Shown one piece after another: positions 54,215 to 64,000 of a stretch of DNA of 64,000 nt. Under the pieces are notes generated by a model. The model was not told the DNA's origin, ran no database searches, and saw only the letters and a program-made list of their open reading frames with translations. Each line of letters begins with the position of its first letter. Position 1 is the stretch's first letter. The position numbers and the translations under genes were made by a program. This DNA comes from Pantoea sp. A4 (GTDB lineage: Bacteria; Pseudomonadota; Gammaproteobacteria; Enterobacterales; Enterobacteriaceae), in contig NZ_ALXE01000022.1 in the NCBI RefSeq assembly GCF_000295955.2, forward strand, positions 62,001 to 126,000, written 5' to 3'.

Positions 54215-56269
54215 ATGCGATTTACCATTATAACGACCAAACCCGGCCCGCAGCCGCCGCAGATGATTTGTGATTTCTACCCGCCGGGCGGCACGATTGG
54301 ACGGGGCAGCAACACCCTTGAGTTGCCGGATGAAAGCCGGATGATCTCGCGTTTGCAGGCGTTGGTACATACCTCTGCCAGTGGCGAATGCAGTATTTCC
54401 GAACGCGGACGTGTGACCCATTTCGTGCTCAATAATATCCCACTGGGAGAAGAGCAGCAGGCCGAGCTGCGTGCTGGCGATGAACTGCGTATCGGTGAAT
54501 ATGTGATACTGGTCAGCGAGCTAGGACAACAGCCGGTAGCAGCCAAGCCGACGCCAGTTACGCGTCCAGCCGCACCGGTGCAGCCTGTTGCGCCGGTAGT
54601 GGAAGAAGAAGATAAGCCCGCGCCGATCCCGGCAGAAATCTGGGATACGCTGGTGGATGAGTTTTCCATCTCCGATAACCTCTCCAGCAATCGTCAGCCC
54701 AAACCCCAGGCCTTGCCCGAGCCAGCGGTAACTGCTGCTAAAACGCCAGAGTTCGTCAATCCGTTCGCGCAACCGGCCGCTTCCGATCGTAACCCGGAAG
54801 ACCCGCTGGCACAGATCGTGGCCAGCGATGAAATGACTAAACAGCTGCATCGCAGCACCGACCCGACTCAACTGTTTGCGGAAGAGAGCCTGTTTGAAGG
54901 GGAGAGCATTTTTGCGGATGTCACGCCTTCGGCATTAACGCGTCCTACCGGTGAACAGAAGGTGACGCCCGTAGTCAGCGAGGCAAAAACAGAAGAGGAC
55001 CCACTGGCACTCTTCGGCGCTGAGTTACAGCAGGTTCCGACGGCGTTGAGCACCGATGATCCGTTGGGAATATTGGCCCAAGGCGCGAAACCCCTCAGCA
55101 CTATCGCGCCAGCAGCCACACCGGAAATGGTTGAGGAAACCCCTGAAAATCAGGCTCCTGCCACTGTAGCCTTGAGCAAAACACCCAACCAGAGCGACCC
55201 GCTGAATCTGTTTGGCACCGAAACAGTCGAAGACGGTAATGCAGCAACACCCGTTGCCCACGCAGAGGAAGAGAGCCTGCTGAGCCTGCTTTCCAACGAC
55301 ACGGCTGAGGAAACCCCTGATCCGCTGCTGGCTGCCCTGGCTGAAGCAGAAAAACATCTGCCGCCACATGCGCGAGAAGCGAAACCACAGGCTGAACCTG
55401 CTATACCGGCAGAGAAAGAAGCTGACAGTGAACTGGCCGATCTCGCTTCATCACCGCTGTTTGCTGAACTGCCATCCAGCCAGCCGGTCAGCGAAGCACC
55501 ACGCAATGATTACGCCGGAATTACGCTGCCAACGCCGCAGACCGTCACGCGCACGGTCACACCGCCGCCGAAAGGGCGCTTACGTATTGATCCGGTCGAT
55601 TACGGTGCCGCACGCGCAGAGCAAAACACCGCACCACAGACCAACGACAGCCGTTTAAATGGCGAGCTGCTGGATGCGCTGATCGAGGGAATGGGGCTCA
55701 AAGATCTCCAGCCCGTACCGCAGTTTGATAAAGCACAAATGCATCAGCTCGGACAAATGCTGGGCATGTTCTCACAAGGCACGGTGGCTCTGCTCTCATC
55801 TCGCTCCATCCTCAAGCGTGGGGTGAAAGCGGAAATGACGGTCATTCTCGATGAAGCCAACAACCCGTTTAAATTACTGCCATCAGGCAAATCTGTCCTG
55901 ATGCAGATGTATGGCAGCCGGATGCCGGGCTTTATGGCCCCGAACCAGTCCGTGCGTGACGCGCTGGTCGATTTGCAGGCGCACCAGCTCGGGATGATCG
56001 CCGGTATTCGCGCCATTATCGCCGCTATGTTGCAGTCGTTTAATCCTGAACAGTTGGAAGCCGAAGCCAAAGAAGAGGGACTGACCTCACGCATTGGCTT
56101 CGCCAGCAGCCGTAAAGCTGCTCTGTGGGAACATTTCACCCAACGCTATAAAGCCACTGCGGGCGAAATCGAAGATGACTTTCATACCCTGTTCGGCGAA
56201 GCCTTTTTGCACGCCTACGACATGGAAGTTAACCAGTATAAAGACTCTCAGAACGCATCGGACACATGA
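54215..56269 (+). CDS. tagH: T6SS FHA-domain protein TagH (Fha)
   Basis: 684 residues. FHA domain at the N-terminus with GGTIGRGSNTLELPDE and SRMISRLQALVH (~residues 22-60), binding phosphothreonine. A long acidic, Pro/Ala/Glu-rich disordered linker (~110-480) has repeated short DPL motifs. The C-terminal ~180 residues are the conserved VasC/ImpI-type domain (GELLDALIEGMGL, GMFSQGTVALLSSRS, LGMIAGIRAIIAAM). It is the scaffold target of the PpkA/PppA phosphorylation switch that triggers assembly. ATG 54215 after AACAGGAA is chosen over 54182. Confidence 0.9.
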   Translation: MRFTIITTKPGPQPPQMICDFYPPGGTIGRGSNTLELPDESRMISRLQALVHTSASGECSISERGRVTHFVLNNIPLGEEQQAELRAGDELRIGEYVILVSELGQQPVAAKPTPVTRPAAPVQPVAPVVEEEDKPAPIPAEIWDTLVDEFSISDNLSSNRQPKPQALPEPAVTAAKTPEFVNPFAQPAASDRNPEDPLAQIVASDEMTKQLHRSTDPTQLFAEESLFEGESIFADVTPSALTRPTGEQKVTPVVSEAKTEEDPLALFGAELQQVPTALSTDDPLGILAQGAKPLSTIAPAATPEMVEETPENQAPATVALSKTPNQSDPLNLFGTETVEDGNAATPVAHAEEESLLSLLSNDTAEETPDPLLAALAEAEKHLPPHAREAKPQAEPAIPAEKEADSELADLASSPLFAELPSSQPVSEAPRNDYAGITLPTPQTVTRTVTPPPKGRLRIDPVDYGAARAEQNTAPQTNDSRLNGELLDALIEGMGLKDLQPVPQFDKAQMHQLGQMLGMFSQGTVALLSSRSILKRGVKAEMTVILDEANNPFKLLPSGKSVLMQMYGSRMPGFMAPNQSVRDALVDLQAHQLGMIAGIRAIIAAMLQSFNPEQLEAEAKEEGLTSRIGFASSRKAALWEHFTQRYKATAGEIEDDFHTLFGEAFLHAYDMEVNQYKDSQNASDT

Positions 56270-57063
56270 TAAATATTACAACTGCCTCGATCTCAAAACA
56301 GGGCGACCGCGCCTCTAATCAAGACCACATCGGCGATCGCATCGGCGAACGTGCAGCCTGCTTCGTCGTCTGTGATGGCGTAGCCGGCCTGCCCGGTGGC
56401 GAAGTTGCCTCACTGATTGCGCGTAACGCCATTGTGAATGCCTTTGACGCCAGCCAGCCGCTGGACGCCCAGCGCATTCGCACCTTTGTGGCGGATGCGC
56501 AACAGGCTATCCGCCATGAGCAACAGCAAAACCAGCAGAATCGGCGCATGAGCACCACGCTGGTGGGGCTGTTTCTTGACCGCGACCATGAGCTGGCCTA
56601 CTGGGCACATGCGGGCGACAGCCGTTTGTATCTGTTCCGCCGTGGCTATATTCGTGAGGTGACAACCGACCACAGCCTGGTTCAACGCATGCGTGATGCC
56701 GGACATGCCACTGAAGGCATCAACAGCAACATGCTCTATTTTGCCCTCGGCATGGAAGATGAAGGGCGAGACGCCAGCTATAGCGAAGTGGTGCCGATTG
56801 AAGATGGCGATGCCTTCTTACTCTGCACGGATGGCTTCTGGCATGACATTGATGAGCGCCAGATGGAGCAGTCTCTGCACATGGTTAACACCCCGGAAGA
56901 GTGGCTGACGCTGATGCAGCAGATCATTGCCAGCCAGCCGCGCACCAACGGCGAGCGACAGGACAACTTCAGCGCACAGGCGGTGTGGGTGGGTTCACCC
57001 CAGGACACCACGTTATTGCACTCACTGGCTGAAACCGCTCAGTTTATCCCCGCCCGGGGCTGA
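56266..57063 (+). CDS. pppA: PP2C-type serine/threonine phosphatase (PppA/Stp1 type)
   Basis: 265 residues with PPM metal-binding motifs: GDRASNQDHIGD, FVVCDGVAGLPGGEVAS, AHAGDSRLYLFR, LLCTDGFWHDI and ERQDNFSAQAV. It would remove phosphate from the FHA protein and switch the T6SS off. ATG overlaps the tagH stop (ATGA). No PpkA kinase is in the window. Confidence 0.9.
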   Translation: MINITTASISKQGDRASNQDHIGDRIGERAACFVVCDGVAGLPGGEVASLIARNAIVNAFDASQPLDAQRIRTFVADAQQAIRHEQQQNQQNRRMSTTLVGLFLDRDHELAYWAHAGDSRLYLFRRGYIREVTTDHSLVQRMRDAGHATEGINSNMLYFALGMEDEGRDASYSEVVPIEDGDAFLLCTDGFWHDIDERQMEQSLHMVNTPEEWLTLMQQIIASQPRTNGERQDNFSAQAVWVGSPQDTTLLHSLAETAQFIPARG

Positions 57064-57087
57064 TTGACGTATCTCTCAAGGACAAAC

Positions 57088-58044
57088 ATGAAATACTGGA
57101 TCTCAGGTGCGCTGGCACTCTGTTTTGCTACGGGTGCTGCGGCAGAAGGCGTTCAACTGGTCTCTTCGCCGGCGCTGAAACTCGATTTTTGGGTTGATAA
57201 CATCAAAAACACCGATGTTGCCAGCTGGTGCCGTGCCGAATTACCGCTGCGCGTGGTTTCTCATGAAAGCCGCGATCCCCATGTGCTGGATGACTATCTG
57301 CCACGTCTGGCGAGCCTCTTAAGCTCACAGTGCCCAACGCTGAACACCCTGAAGTGGCAAATGAACGACGGCCAGGGTGAAACACTGGCTTCAGGTGAAG
57401 CCTTGAAAAGTAACAAATGGGCGGTGATGGTCGATCAGCCTGCGCCGCCAGAACCGACGCCTGCCGCACCGTTGTCCCCCCCGGCAGACACCACAGCATG
57501 GCAGCAGTTTGACTTGCTGAACGGCTGCCATTTCCGCACCTACTGGATGGATGACAGCGCCAGCTCAGCCCTGTTCGTGCCAGGCAAGTCAGGCATGAAA
57601 TGTGGTGATGATGGCTGGCTGACTGGACAAAGTAACATCACGCTGATGGGTTCTGGCGCGGCAAAAAGCAGTCGCATCACCTTCCTGGCAGGGTTCCCTG
57701 TCAGCGGATTGAAGCGAACTGACAGTGCCCTTCACATCACCACGGTCAACAATCAACGCATGGTGTTGAGTAACGATAAATCACCGCAAAGCTGGCTGAT
57801 TTTACCCTGGCAGCCCCAGCAGCATAGCTGGAGCAGTGCGGGCAGTCTGGCGGTACAGATGAATCCACAGGAAGCGGCCGACCCGGATGCGGTAAAAGCC
57901 CGTCTGGCTGAAGTGCGTAACGCCTGGAACGGCTACCTCAGCAACGGCGATAAACTGCCCGTGGCGCTGATCGCTAACCTGTCACCTCAGTTGCAGGACC
58001 CGACCGCCGGGGCATTTCGCACCGTTACCCAGGAGCAAAAATGA
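57088..58044 (+). CDS. T6SS-associated periplasmic protein
   Basis: 318 residues with a Sec signal peptide (KYWISGALALCFATGAAA, cleavage about residue 20). The mature part begins VQLVSSPALKLDFWVDNI and has Cys at SWCRAE, SQCPT, NGCHFR and MKCGDD, probably disulfide-bonded. A Pro/Ala linker divides two domains near residue 130-145. Found in the tagH-pppA-tagJ neighbourhood of T6SS loci; function not established to my knowledge. ATG 57088 follows AAGGACAAAC. It overlaps tagJ by 4 bases. Confidence 0.75.
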   Translation: MKYWISGALALCFATGAAAEGVQLVSSPALKLDFWVDNIKNTDVASWCRAELPLRVVSHESRDPHVLDDYLPRLASLLSSQCPTLNTLKWQMNDGQGETLASGEALKSNKWAVMVDQPAPPEPTPAAPLSPPADTTAWQQFDLLNGCHFRTYWMDDSASSALFVPGKSGMKCGDDGWLTGQSNITLMGSGAAKSSRITFLAGFPVSGLKRTDSALHITTVNNQRMVLSNDKSPQSWLILPWQPQQHSWSSAGSLAVQMNPQEAADPDAVKARLAEVRNAWNGYLSNGDKLPVALIANLSPQLQDPTAGAFRTVTQEQK

Positions 58045-58865
58045 ACTCACTGACGCAATGGATAGGCGGGAGAACGCTGGCTGAAACGCTGGCGGAAGCG
58101 CAACAGCAGGTGCGCCAGAACCCGGCCAGTGCTGACCCGCGAGCGGCACTGGTCCAGCTAATGTGCCTTAACGGTGACTGGGAGCGTGCGCGTACCCAGC
58201 TTAAATCCTGGCTGGCGTTAGCACCGCAGGCTGCGCCCACGGTCACGTTGCTGGATCAGTGTATTGCCGGGGAAATCAGCCGTGCCGGGGTATTTGCCGG
58301 GCAGGAACAGCCACGTCTGCCGGGTGAAGAGTTTCACTGGGTCTCGCAACTGCACCTGGGGTTACAGGCGCAAATTGCCGGTGACAGGCAAACCGCCGAA
58401 TCCCTGCGTGCAGCGGCACTGGACGCTGCACCGTTAACCACCGCAACCCTCTACCTGCAAGGGCAGGCGGAGCCGGTTCACGTAGCCTGGCTGAGTGACG
58501 GTGATGGCCGGTTTGGCCCGGTGTGTGAAACGCTGGTCAATGGTCATTACTACTGGCTGCCGTTTGCCGCGATTGCCGAAATTGAGTTTCAGGCACCGGC
58601 CAGCGTCACCGACCTGGTGTGGCGTCATAGCCGGATTCAGCTGGTGGATGGTAGCGAGCAAGTCTGCCAGATCCCGGTGCGCTACCCGTTTGATAACCAG
58701 ACTTCAGACGCGGAACGTAGGGGGCAAATGACCGAATGGCAGACCGAAGATGAACAGCTCTGGACAGGCCGTGGACAGAAAAGCTGGCTCGATGCGGAGC
58801 AGGATTTCCCGCTGCTGACGTTGAGCAAAGTGGTGTTCAGCACCGGAGATGTGGCGGATGCATAA
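58041..58865 (+). CDS. tagJ: T6SS accessory protein TagJ (ImpE family)
   Basis: 274 residues. The N-terminal helical repeats (AEAQQQVRQNPASADPRAALVQLM, GDWERARTQLKSWLAL) and the C-terminal beta domain (WLSDGDGRFGPVCETLVNGHYYWLPF) are the ImpE/TagJ pattern. TagJ binds the TssB N-terminus and influences sheath recycling by ClpV. It lies directly before tssE, the usual place. Confidence 0.9.
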   Translation: MNSLTQWIGGRTLAETLAEAQQQVRQNPASADPRAALVQLMCLNGDWERARTQLKSWLALAPQAAPTVTLLDQCIAGEISRAGVFAGQEQPRLPGEEFHWVSQLHLGLQAQIAGDRQTAESLRAAALDAAPLTTATLYLQGQAEPVHVAWLSDGDGRFGPVCETLVNGHYYWLPFAAIAEIEFQAPASVTDLVWRHSRIQLVDGSEQVCQIPVRYPFDNQTSDAERRGQMTEWQTEDEQLWTGRGQKSWLDAEQDFPLLTLSKVVFSTGDVADA

Positions 58866-59427
58866 GCCTCAGGACAGCCTTGAGCTGCTCTATGGGGGCG
58901 TGCGCCAGCGCAAAAAGCGTGAAACGGTCACGGCACGCGATCGGCTACAGCCTTCGTTGCTGGATCGCCTCACTGATGATGCTCCGCACCTGAGCGAAGA
59001 ATCCGCAGGGCAGCAAGCCATCTCCCACACCACGCTGCGCCGCAACGTGCTGCGTGACCTGCAATGGCTGTTTAACACCATCAACCTGAATGGACAGCAG
59101 GACCTCGATGAGTGGCCGCAGGTAGAAAAATCGGTGCTCAACTTTGGCGTCGCGCCACTGGCCGGTCGCAGCGTCTCGGAGATTAACTGGAGCGACATGC
59201 AAAACAATCTCACCCAGGCGATTGTGCGGTTTGAACCGCGCATCATGCCTGAAGGGTTGGAAGTGCGCTGCGTGTCGGATACCACCAGTTTGACGCTGCA
59301 CAATCTGGTCTCGATCGAGATCCGTGGCCGCCTGTGGTGCGTTCCCTGGCCACTGGAGTTTTTGTTCCGCTCCGATGTCGACCTGGAAAGCGGCTCCTTC
59401 GACTTAAAAGATGTTGGCGTGGCGTAG
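58858..59427 (+). CDS. tssE: T6SS baseplate protein TssE (gp25-like)
   Basis: 189 residues. The gp25-like core includes LRRNVLRDLQWLFNTIN, VEKSVLNFGVAPLAGRS and IVRFEPRIMPEGLEVR, with the Glu-Pro-Arg (EPR) core motif of the family. It initiates sheath polymerisation. ATG 58858 overlaps the tagJ end by 8 bases; ATG 58849 is an alternative. Confidence 0.93.
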   Translation: MHKPQDSLELLYGGVRQRKKRETVTARDRLQPSLLDRLTDDAPHLSEESAGQQAISHTTLRRNVLRDLQWLFNTINLNGQQDLDEWPQVEKSVLNFGVAPLAGRSVSEINWSDMQNNLTQAIVRFEPRIMPEGLEVRCVSDTTSLTLHNLVSIEIRGRLWCVPWPLEFLFRSDVDLESGSFDLKDVGVA

Positions 59428-59436
59428 AGGTAAATC

Positions 59437-61305
59437 ATGGATACAAAACTGCTCGATTACTATAACCGCGAGCTGGCGTGGCTGCGCGAAATGGGTGCCG
59501 AATTTGCCGAGCGCTATCCCAAAGTCGCCGGACGTCTTGGGATGCGCGGTATTGACGTAGCGGACCCCTACACGGAGCGGTTGATGGAAGGGTTCGCCTT
59601 TCTGACCTCACGCGTGCAGTTGAAAATGGATGCGGAGTTTCCGCGCTTCTCGCAGCATTTGCTGGAGATGATCGCCCCCAACTACCTCGCCCCGATGCCC
59701 TCCATGGCGATTGCTGAACTGCATCCGGACATGAGCAAAGGAGATGTCGGCAATGGTTTCTGTGTGGCGCGGGGTACGCGTTTAGAAAACGTCGCGCTGA
59801 AACAGAAAGGCGTCTACTGTGCCTTTACCACAGCCCAGGACGTTGTGCTGCATCCGCTGTCGATTCAACACGTTGAGCTGGGTGGTGTTCCGGTGGATGC
59901 TCCCCTGAGCCGGATGGGGATTGATACCCGTGAAGCGGCCAGCGCGTTGCGAATTCGTCTGGCCTGTGATGAAAAAGTCCAGTTACAGCATTTGCGGGCC
60001 GATGACCTGATGTTTTGTCTGTGTGGACCGGACATTGAAGCCAGTGGGCTGTTGGAACTGCTACTGGCGCATGGTATCGGCCAGTATTGCCAGACGCGGG
60101 AAGAAGAACCACAGCAGCTCCTGCTGGCCGATGATGCGTTACGTCAGGAAGGCTTTGCGCCAGAACAGGCGCTGTTGCCCGATGAAATGCGCAATTTCAG
60201 TGGCTACCGCCTGATGCAAGAGTACTTCGCGTTTCCCCAACGTTTTCAGTTCATCAGCCTGCACGGCCTCAAGCCCTTACAGCGCATCAGCCCGCAGGCG
60301 CGTGAGTTCGACATTATTATCCTGCTGGATAAGCGCGAAGTCGCGCTGGAACGCGTAGTCGATGCATCGCACCTGGCGCTGAACTGTACTCCGGTCATCA
60401 ATTTGTTCCCGCAGCAAGCCCGGCGCGAGCGCTTCAATGAAAGCCGCAATGAGTATCACCTGGTGGTGGATGCGCTTAAGCCACTGGATTTTGAGATTTT
60501 CAGCGTTGATCGACTGGTTGCCAGCGGCCATAACGTTGAGCGGGAATTCCGGCCATTCTGGAGTAGTTACAGCCGTGATGAGGGCAACTACGGGGCCTAC
60601 TTTGCGGTGCGTCGTGAGTCACGTCGTCTGTCTGAACAAGCGCACCGTTACGGCACCCGCACCGGCTATGTGGGATCGGAAGTGTTTGTCTCACTGGTAG
60701 ATGAAGCGCAATCGCCCTGGGCTGACGGTCTGGAGACATTCAGCGCAGAAGTGATGTGTACCAACCGTGATTTACCGCTATTACTGGCGCAACCCGATCG
60801 CGCCAGCTTCGCGCTGCCCAGTTCCATGCCGGTGGCGAACACCACCTTACGCAAAGGGCCGACCATGCCACGGCCCTCGCTGGCAGAAGGCTACTCAACC
60901 TGGCGGTTAATCAGTCACTTGCAGATGAACTATCTGAGTTTGCTGGAGCAGGAGGAGGGGAAAGCCTCCGGGGTGTTGCGTCAGATGCTGGGGCTGTATG
61001 CCAACCTGGCGGAAGCGCAAATCGCCCGGCAAATTGAAGGCATTCGTCGTTGCACATTGCGCCCGGTGAATCGCCGCGTGCCTGAGCCGGGGCCAATTGT
61101 TTTCGCCCGAGGCATCAGCATTGAGCTACAGGTGGATGAGCAAGCCTTTTCGGGTATCAGTCCGTGGGTGCTAGGCAGCGTGCTTGATCAGGTCTTCTCG
61201 CGGCTGGTCTCTATCAACAGTTTTACCGAACTGAGCATGACGAGCCAGCAACGTGGTCAGGTGGGTATCTGGCGCAGGCGCAGCGGTAAGAGGAGCCTGC
61301 TATGA
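59437..61305 (+). CDS. tssF: T6SS baseplate protein TssF
   Basis: 622 residues, normal for TssF (gp6-like wedge). The start LLDYYNRELAWLREMGAEFA and GRLGMRGIDVADPYTERLMEGFAFL are diagnostic. TssF2-TssG-TssE wedges surround the VgrG hub. 9 bases after tssE; overlaps tssG by 4 bases. Confidence 0.96.
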   Translation: MDTKLLDYYNRELAWLREMGAEFAERYPKVAGRLGMRGIDVADPYTERLMEGFAFLTSRVQLKMDAEFPRFSQHLLEMIAPNYLAPMPSMAIAELHPDMSKGDVGNGFCVARGTRLENVALKQKGVYCAFTTAQDVVLHPLSIQHVELGGVPVDAPLSRMGIDTREAASALRIRLACDEKVQLQHLRADDLMFCLCGPDIEASGLLELLLAHGIGQYCQTREEEPQQLLLADDALRQEGFAPEQALLPDEMRNFSGYRLMQEYFAFPQRFQFISLHGLKPLQRISPQAREFDIIILLDKREVALERVVDASHLALNCTPVINLFPQQARRERFNESRNEYHLVVDALKPLDFEIFSVDRLVASGHNVEREFRPFWSSYSRDEGNYGAYFAVRRESRRLSEQAHRYGTRTGYVGSEVFVSLVDEAQSPWADGLETFSAEVMCTNRDLPLLLAQPDRASFALPSSMPVANTTLRKGPTMPRPSLAEGYSTWRLISHLQMNYLSLLEQEEGKASGVLRQMLGLYANLAEAQIARQIEGIRRCTLRPVNRRVPEPGPIVFARGISIELQVDEQAFSGISPWVLGSVLDQVFSRLVSINSFTELSMTSQQRGQVGIWRRRSGKRSLL

Positions 61306-62357
61306 GTAAAGATGCGATGCAGATTCGTGCCCTGAATCGCCTCCCGCCGGATTTCTGGCCTCAGCGGCACGCGGCACCGTGGCGCTACGACCTGTTCCAG
61401 CTGTTGCGCCGCATCGATGCACAAGGCGGGCTACGCTATCCGCTAGGCCGGGCACCGCTGCCACGGCATGAGCCGATTCGTCTCGGCCAGCAACCGTCAC
61501 TGGCGTTTGCGCCAGCCACACTGGCGGCGGTCAACCAGCGTGATGGGAGCGCGTTGCAGGATATCAGCATCTTTAGCTTTGGCCTGTTTGGACCGAATGG
61601 CCCGCTGCCGCTGCACATGACGGAATATGCGCGTGAACGGCAAACGCATCACCAGGATCACAGCCTGACGGCGTTTGCGGATATCTTCCATCATCGTCTC
61701 ACACTGCTGTTCTATCGGGCGTGGGCCGATGCGCAACCCACGGTGTCACTGGATCGACCTGACGATCGTCGCTTCGAAAACTATCTCGCCTGCTTAATTG
61801 GTATGGGGCAACCGGGGCAGTTAGACCAGAGTGACCTGAGTAGCCATGCCCGTTTTAGTGTGGCAGGGCACCTCAGCCGCCAGGCGCACAACCGTGAAGG
61901 TCTGGAAAAGAGCCTGCGCCATTTCTTCCAGGTGCCGGTCACGGTACTTGAAAACGTACCGCACTGGATGGCGCTGGAAACCAATGACCAGGCGCAGTTG
62001 CGCGGGCGACGCGGGGTGTCACGGTTGGGGGAGAATGCCTTTCTCGGGAAAGCGATACACGATCGGCAGCACAAAATTCGCATCGAAATCGGGCCGCTCT
62101 CCCATGAGGATTACGGGCGTTTTCTGCCGCAGGGCGATAAATCGCGGCAGTTGCGTGACTGGCTGCGCCAGTACCTCGGTATCGAGTTTCTCTGGGATGT
62201 TCGCCTGACGCTGGCCGCCAGTGCGGTTAGTGGCGTGCAACTCGGAGGGGCGCAGCAACTTGGGTACAGCAGTTGGCTGGGGCAGCAGTCACAGGATAAA
62301 GATCGTGGCGATTTGCTGTATCAACCGGAACAAATCAGTGCCTCACACGCCGCATAA
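61302..62357 (+). CDS. tssG: T6SS baseplate protein TssG
   Basis: 351 residues. YDLFQLLRRIDAQGGLRYPLG, FGLFGPNGPLPLHMTEYA and RLGENAFLGKAIHDRQHKIRIEIGPL-type segments are the TssG (gp7-like) pattern. Partner of TssF. ATG overlaps the tssF stop. Confidence 0.95.
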   Translation: MSKDAMQIRALNRLPPDFWPQRHAAPWRYDLFQLLRRIDAQGGLRYPLGRAPLPRHEPIRLGQQPSLAFAPATLAAVNQRDGSALQDISIFSFGLFGPNGPLPLHMTEYARERQTHHQDHSLTAFADIFHHRLTLLFYRAWADAQPTVSLDRPDDRRFENYLACLIGMGQPGQLDQSDLSSHARFSVAGHLSRQAHNREGLEKSLRHFFQVPVTVLENVPHWMALETNDQAQLRGRRGVSRLGENAFLGKAIHDRQHKIRIEIGPLSHEDYGRFLPQGDKSRQLRDWLRQYLGIEFLWDVRLTLAASAVSGVQLGGAQQLGYSSWLGQQSQDKDRGDLLYQPEQISASHAA

Positions 62358-62393
62358 CATCATCATTTATTCCAATTAAAAACGAGACCTTAC

Positions 62394-64000
62394 ATGTCAG
62401 AAATCAGCCGTGCCGTTCTGTTCGGCAAACTTGATAGCTTACTGTTTCGCGCTCTGGAGAGTGCCACCGCGTTTTGCAAACTGCGCGGCAATCCGTATGT
62501 AGAGCTGGTGCACTGGTTACATCAGTTGCTTCAGCAGCCGGAGGGTGACCTACAGCTTGTGATTCGCCATTTTCAGCTTGATGAAGCAGCACTTACCCGT
62601 GATGTGGTGGCGGCACTTGAGCGCCTGCCGCGCGGGGCTACAGCCATTTCCGATCTCTCTTCCCATATCGACAGTGCCGTAGAGCGCGCCTGGGTAAACA
62701 GCTCACTGCAGTACAACAGCGGCAAAATCCGGGGCGGCCACCTGCTGCTCGGCATCCTGAACACCTATAGCCTGTCCAGCCAACTAACGGCGATTTCGGC
62801 TGAATTTAACCGTATCAATGCAGCGCAGTTGGCGGCGCAGTTTGCCACGCTGCTGGCGAGTAGTTCGGAGTCCGCAGAAGCGGCTACCGCCAGTAATGAA
62901 CCTTCAGCCAACGTTCCTCAGAGCGAAAGTGCCCTGGCGCGCTATGGCCAGGATCTCACGGCTCAGGCACGCAGCGGAAAAATCGATCCGGTGGTAGGGC
63001 GCGATGATGAGATCCGCCAGATGATCGATATCCTGATGCGTCGCCGTCAGAATAACCCGCTACTTACGGGAGAAGCCGGTGTGGGTAAAACCGCAGTGGT
63101 AGAGGGATTGGCATTGCGCATTGCGGCTGGTGAAGTCCCGCCACCGTTGCAAGAGGTGCAACTGTGGCTACTGGACATTGGCCTGTTGCAGGCTGGCGCA
63201 GGCATGAAAGGGGAGTTTGAGGCGCGTCTGCAAAGCCTGATTAACGAAGTGCAATCAAGCCCGGTCCCGGTGATTCTGTTTATCGATGAGATCCATACCC
63301 TGGTGGGGGCGGGTGGTCAACAGGGCACGGGAGATGCCGCCAATCTGATGAAGCCCGCACTGGCACGTGGCCAACTGCGTACCATTGGCGCCACCACCTG
63401 GGCTGAATATAAAAAGTATATTGAGAAAGATCCGGCACTGACGCGACGTTTCCAGACCGTGCAGGTGCAAGAGCCTGATGAAGAGAAGGCGGTGCTGATG
63501 TTACGCAGCACCGTGGCCGCGCTGGAGAAACATCACCGCGTGTTGTTGTTAGATGAAGCGGTTACGGCAGCGGTACGCTTATCCCATCGTTACATTCCGG
63601 CGCGTCAACTGCCGGATAAAGCCGTTGCGCTGTTGGATACCGCCTGTGCGCGTGTGGCAGTCAGCCAGAGCGCACGTCCGGCGCAGTTAGAAGCTTGTGA
63701 CAGGCAGATTGCCGCCCTGGATGTCGAGCTTGATATTGCCACGCGTGAAGCGCGAGTGGGCTGTGGTGATGCCGGGCGTATTGCGCAGTTGCAGCAAGCG
63801 CGCATTGAGGTTGTGGATGAGCAAGCGGCACTCGAGCAGCGCTGGCAGCAGGAGCGCGATGAGGTGGATGCAATCATCGCCCTGCGCGCGTCACTGACCG
63901 AGCAGGAAGATGAAGCCGTGCAACAACAGTTACGCACCGCCCAACAGGCGCTGGCTGAACTTCAGGGTGAAACGCCGCTGCTGTTTGCCGCTGTGGATGC
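62394..64000 (+). CDS. tssH: T6SS AAA+ ATPase TssH/ClpV, cut by the window end
   Basis: First 535 residues of an expected ~870. Clp N-domain (residues 1-150), first AAA+ module with Walker [10 protein letters not shown] (~225-233), [16 protein letters not shown] as Walker B, and the middle coiled coil ([20 protein letters not shown] onward). ClpV extracts TssC from contracted sheaths for reuse. The second AAA+ module lies outside the window. 36 bases after tssG. Confidence 0.97.
   Translation, partial: MSEISRAVLFGKLDSLLFRALESATAFCKLRGNPYVELVHWLHQLLQQPEGDLQLVIRHFQLDEAALTRDVVAALERLPRGATAISDLSSHIDSAVERAWVNSSLQYNSGKIRGGHLLLGILNTYSLSSQLTAISAEFNRINAAQLAAQFATLLASSSESAEAATASNEPSANVPQSESALARYGQDLTAQARSGKIDPVVGRDDEIRQMIDILMRRRQNNPLLTGEAGVGKTAVVEGLALRIAAGEVPPPLQEVQLWLLDIGLLQAGAGMKGEFEARLQSLINEVQSSPVPVILFIDEIHTLVGAGGQQGTGDAANLMKPALARGQLRTIGATTWAEYKKYIEKDPALTRRFQTVQVQEPDEEKAVLMLRSTVAALEKHHRVLLLDEAVTAAVRLSHRYIPARQLPDKAVALLDTACARVAVSQSARPAQLEACDRQIAALDVELDIATREARVGCGDAGRIAQLQQARIEVVDEQAALEQRWQQERDEVDAIIALRASLTEQEDEAVQQQLRTAQQALAELQGETPLLFAAVD

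Overview
The window reads as the chromosome of an enterobacterium, most likely of the Erwiniaceae (Pantoea/Erwinia type). Core genes are recognisable at near full length and in familiar neighbourhoods (amn next to yeeO, fiu-ybiX, purT, ptrB, exoX-holE, copD/yebZ-yebY, the small RNA SdsR), with moderately GC-rich coding sequence. The genus is an inference, because no rRNA or tRNA is present. Interrupting the core are three accessory blocks, two of them AT-rich.

Layout. 1-1630: an NCS2 purine permease behind a perfect PurR box. 1744-9483: a MerR regulator followed by a compact, co-oriented five-gene block that looks like a small natural-product cluster (hexapeptide acyltransferase, glycosyltransferase fused to a chorismate-lyase-like domain, prenyltransferase/cyclase-like toroid, MFS exporter, HSL-type esterase). 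9527-18358: amn, yeeO, a complete peptide-type ABC importer with a Tat-exported binding protein, and a 54-residue orphan. 18504-27685: fiu under a Fur box, ybiX, purT under a second perfect PurR box, ptrB, exoX, holE, copD, yebY and sdsR.

27700-38400 is a degraded mosaic island starting about 70 bp past the SdsR terminator. Remnants of a P2-like prophage (integrase C-terminus, baseplate gpV, portal gpQ) surround apparently intact cargo: a protein with a HEPN-type RN-x3-H motif, and an overlapping operon that resembles an ABC-three-component (ABC-3C) conflict system. In that operon a two-TM protein and the next protein share a short asparagine/glycine-rich motif, at the C-terminus of one and the N-terminus of the other, as in amyloid-signalling pairs. 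The ATPase gene is split by a frameshift at an A8 tract. A dead IS3-family element, remnants of a different phage (terminase small subunit, tail protein), two small DUF genes and secreted orphans follow.

39260-64000 holds a type VI secretion system in order: SH3 lipoprotein, tssJ, K, L, M, tagF, tssA, B, C, a small antisense membrane gene, hcp, an LprI-domain protein, a candidate pore-forming effector with a membrane immunity partner, tagH (FHA), a PP2C phosphatase, a periplasmic protein, tagJ, tssE, F, G and tssH (cut by the window end). TagF, FHA protein and phosphatase imply post-translational control; the matching PpkA kinase, VgrG and PAAR proteins are not in the window and may lie downstream.

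The strongest candidates for undescribed biology are the ABC-3C-like operon with its shared motif pair, the five-gene biosynthetic cluster, the HEPN-motif protein and the T6SS effector/immunity pair.
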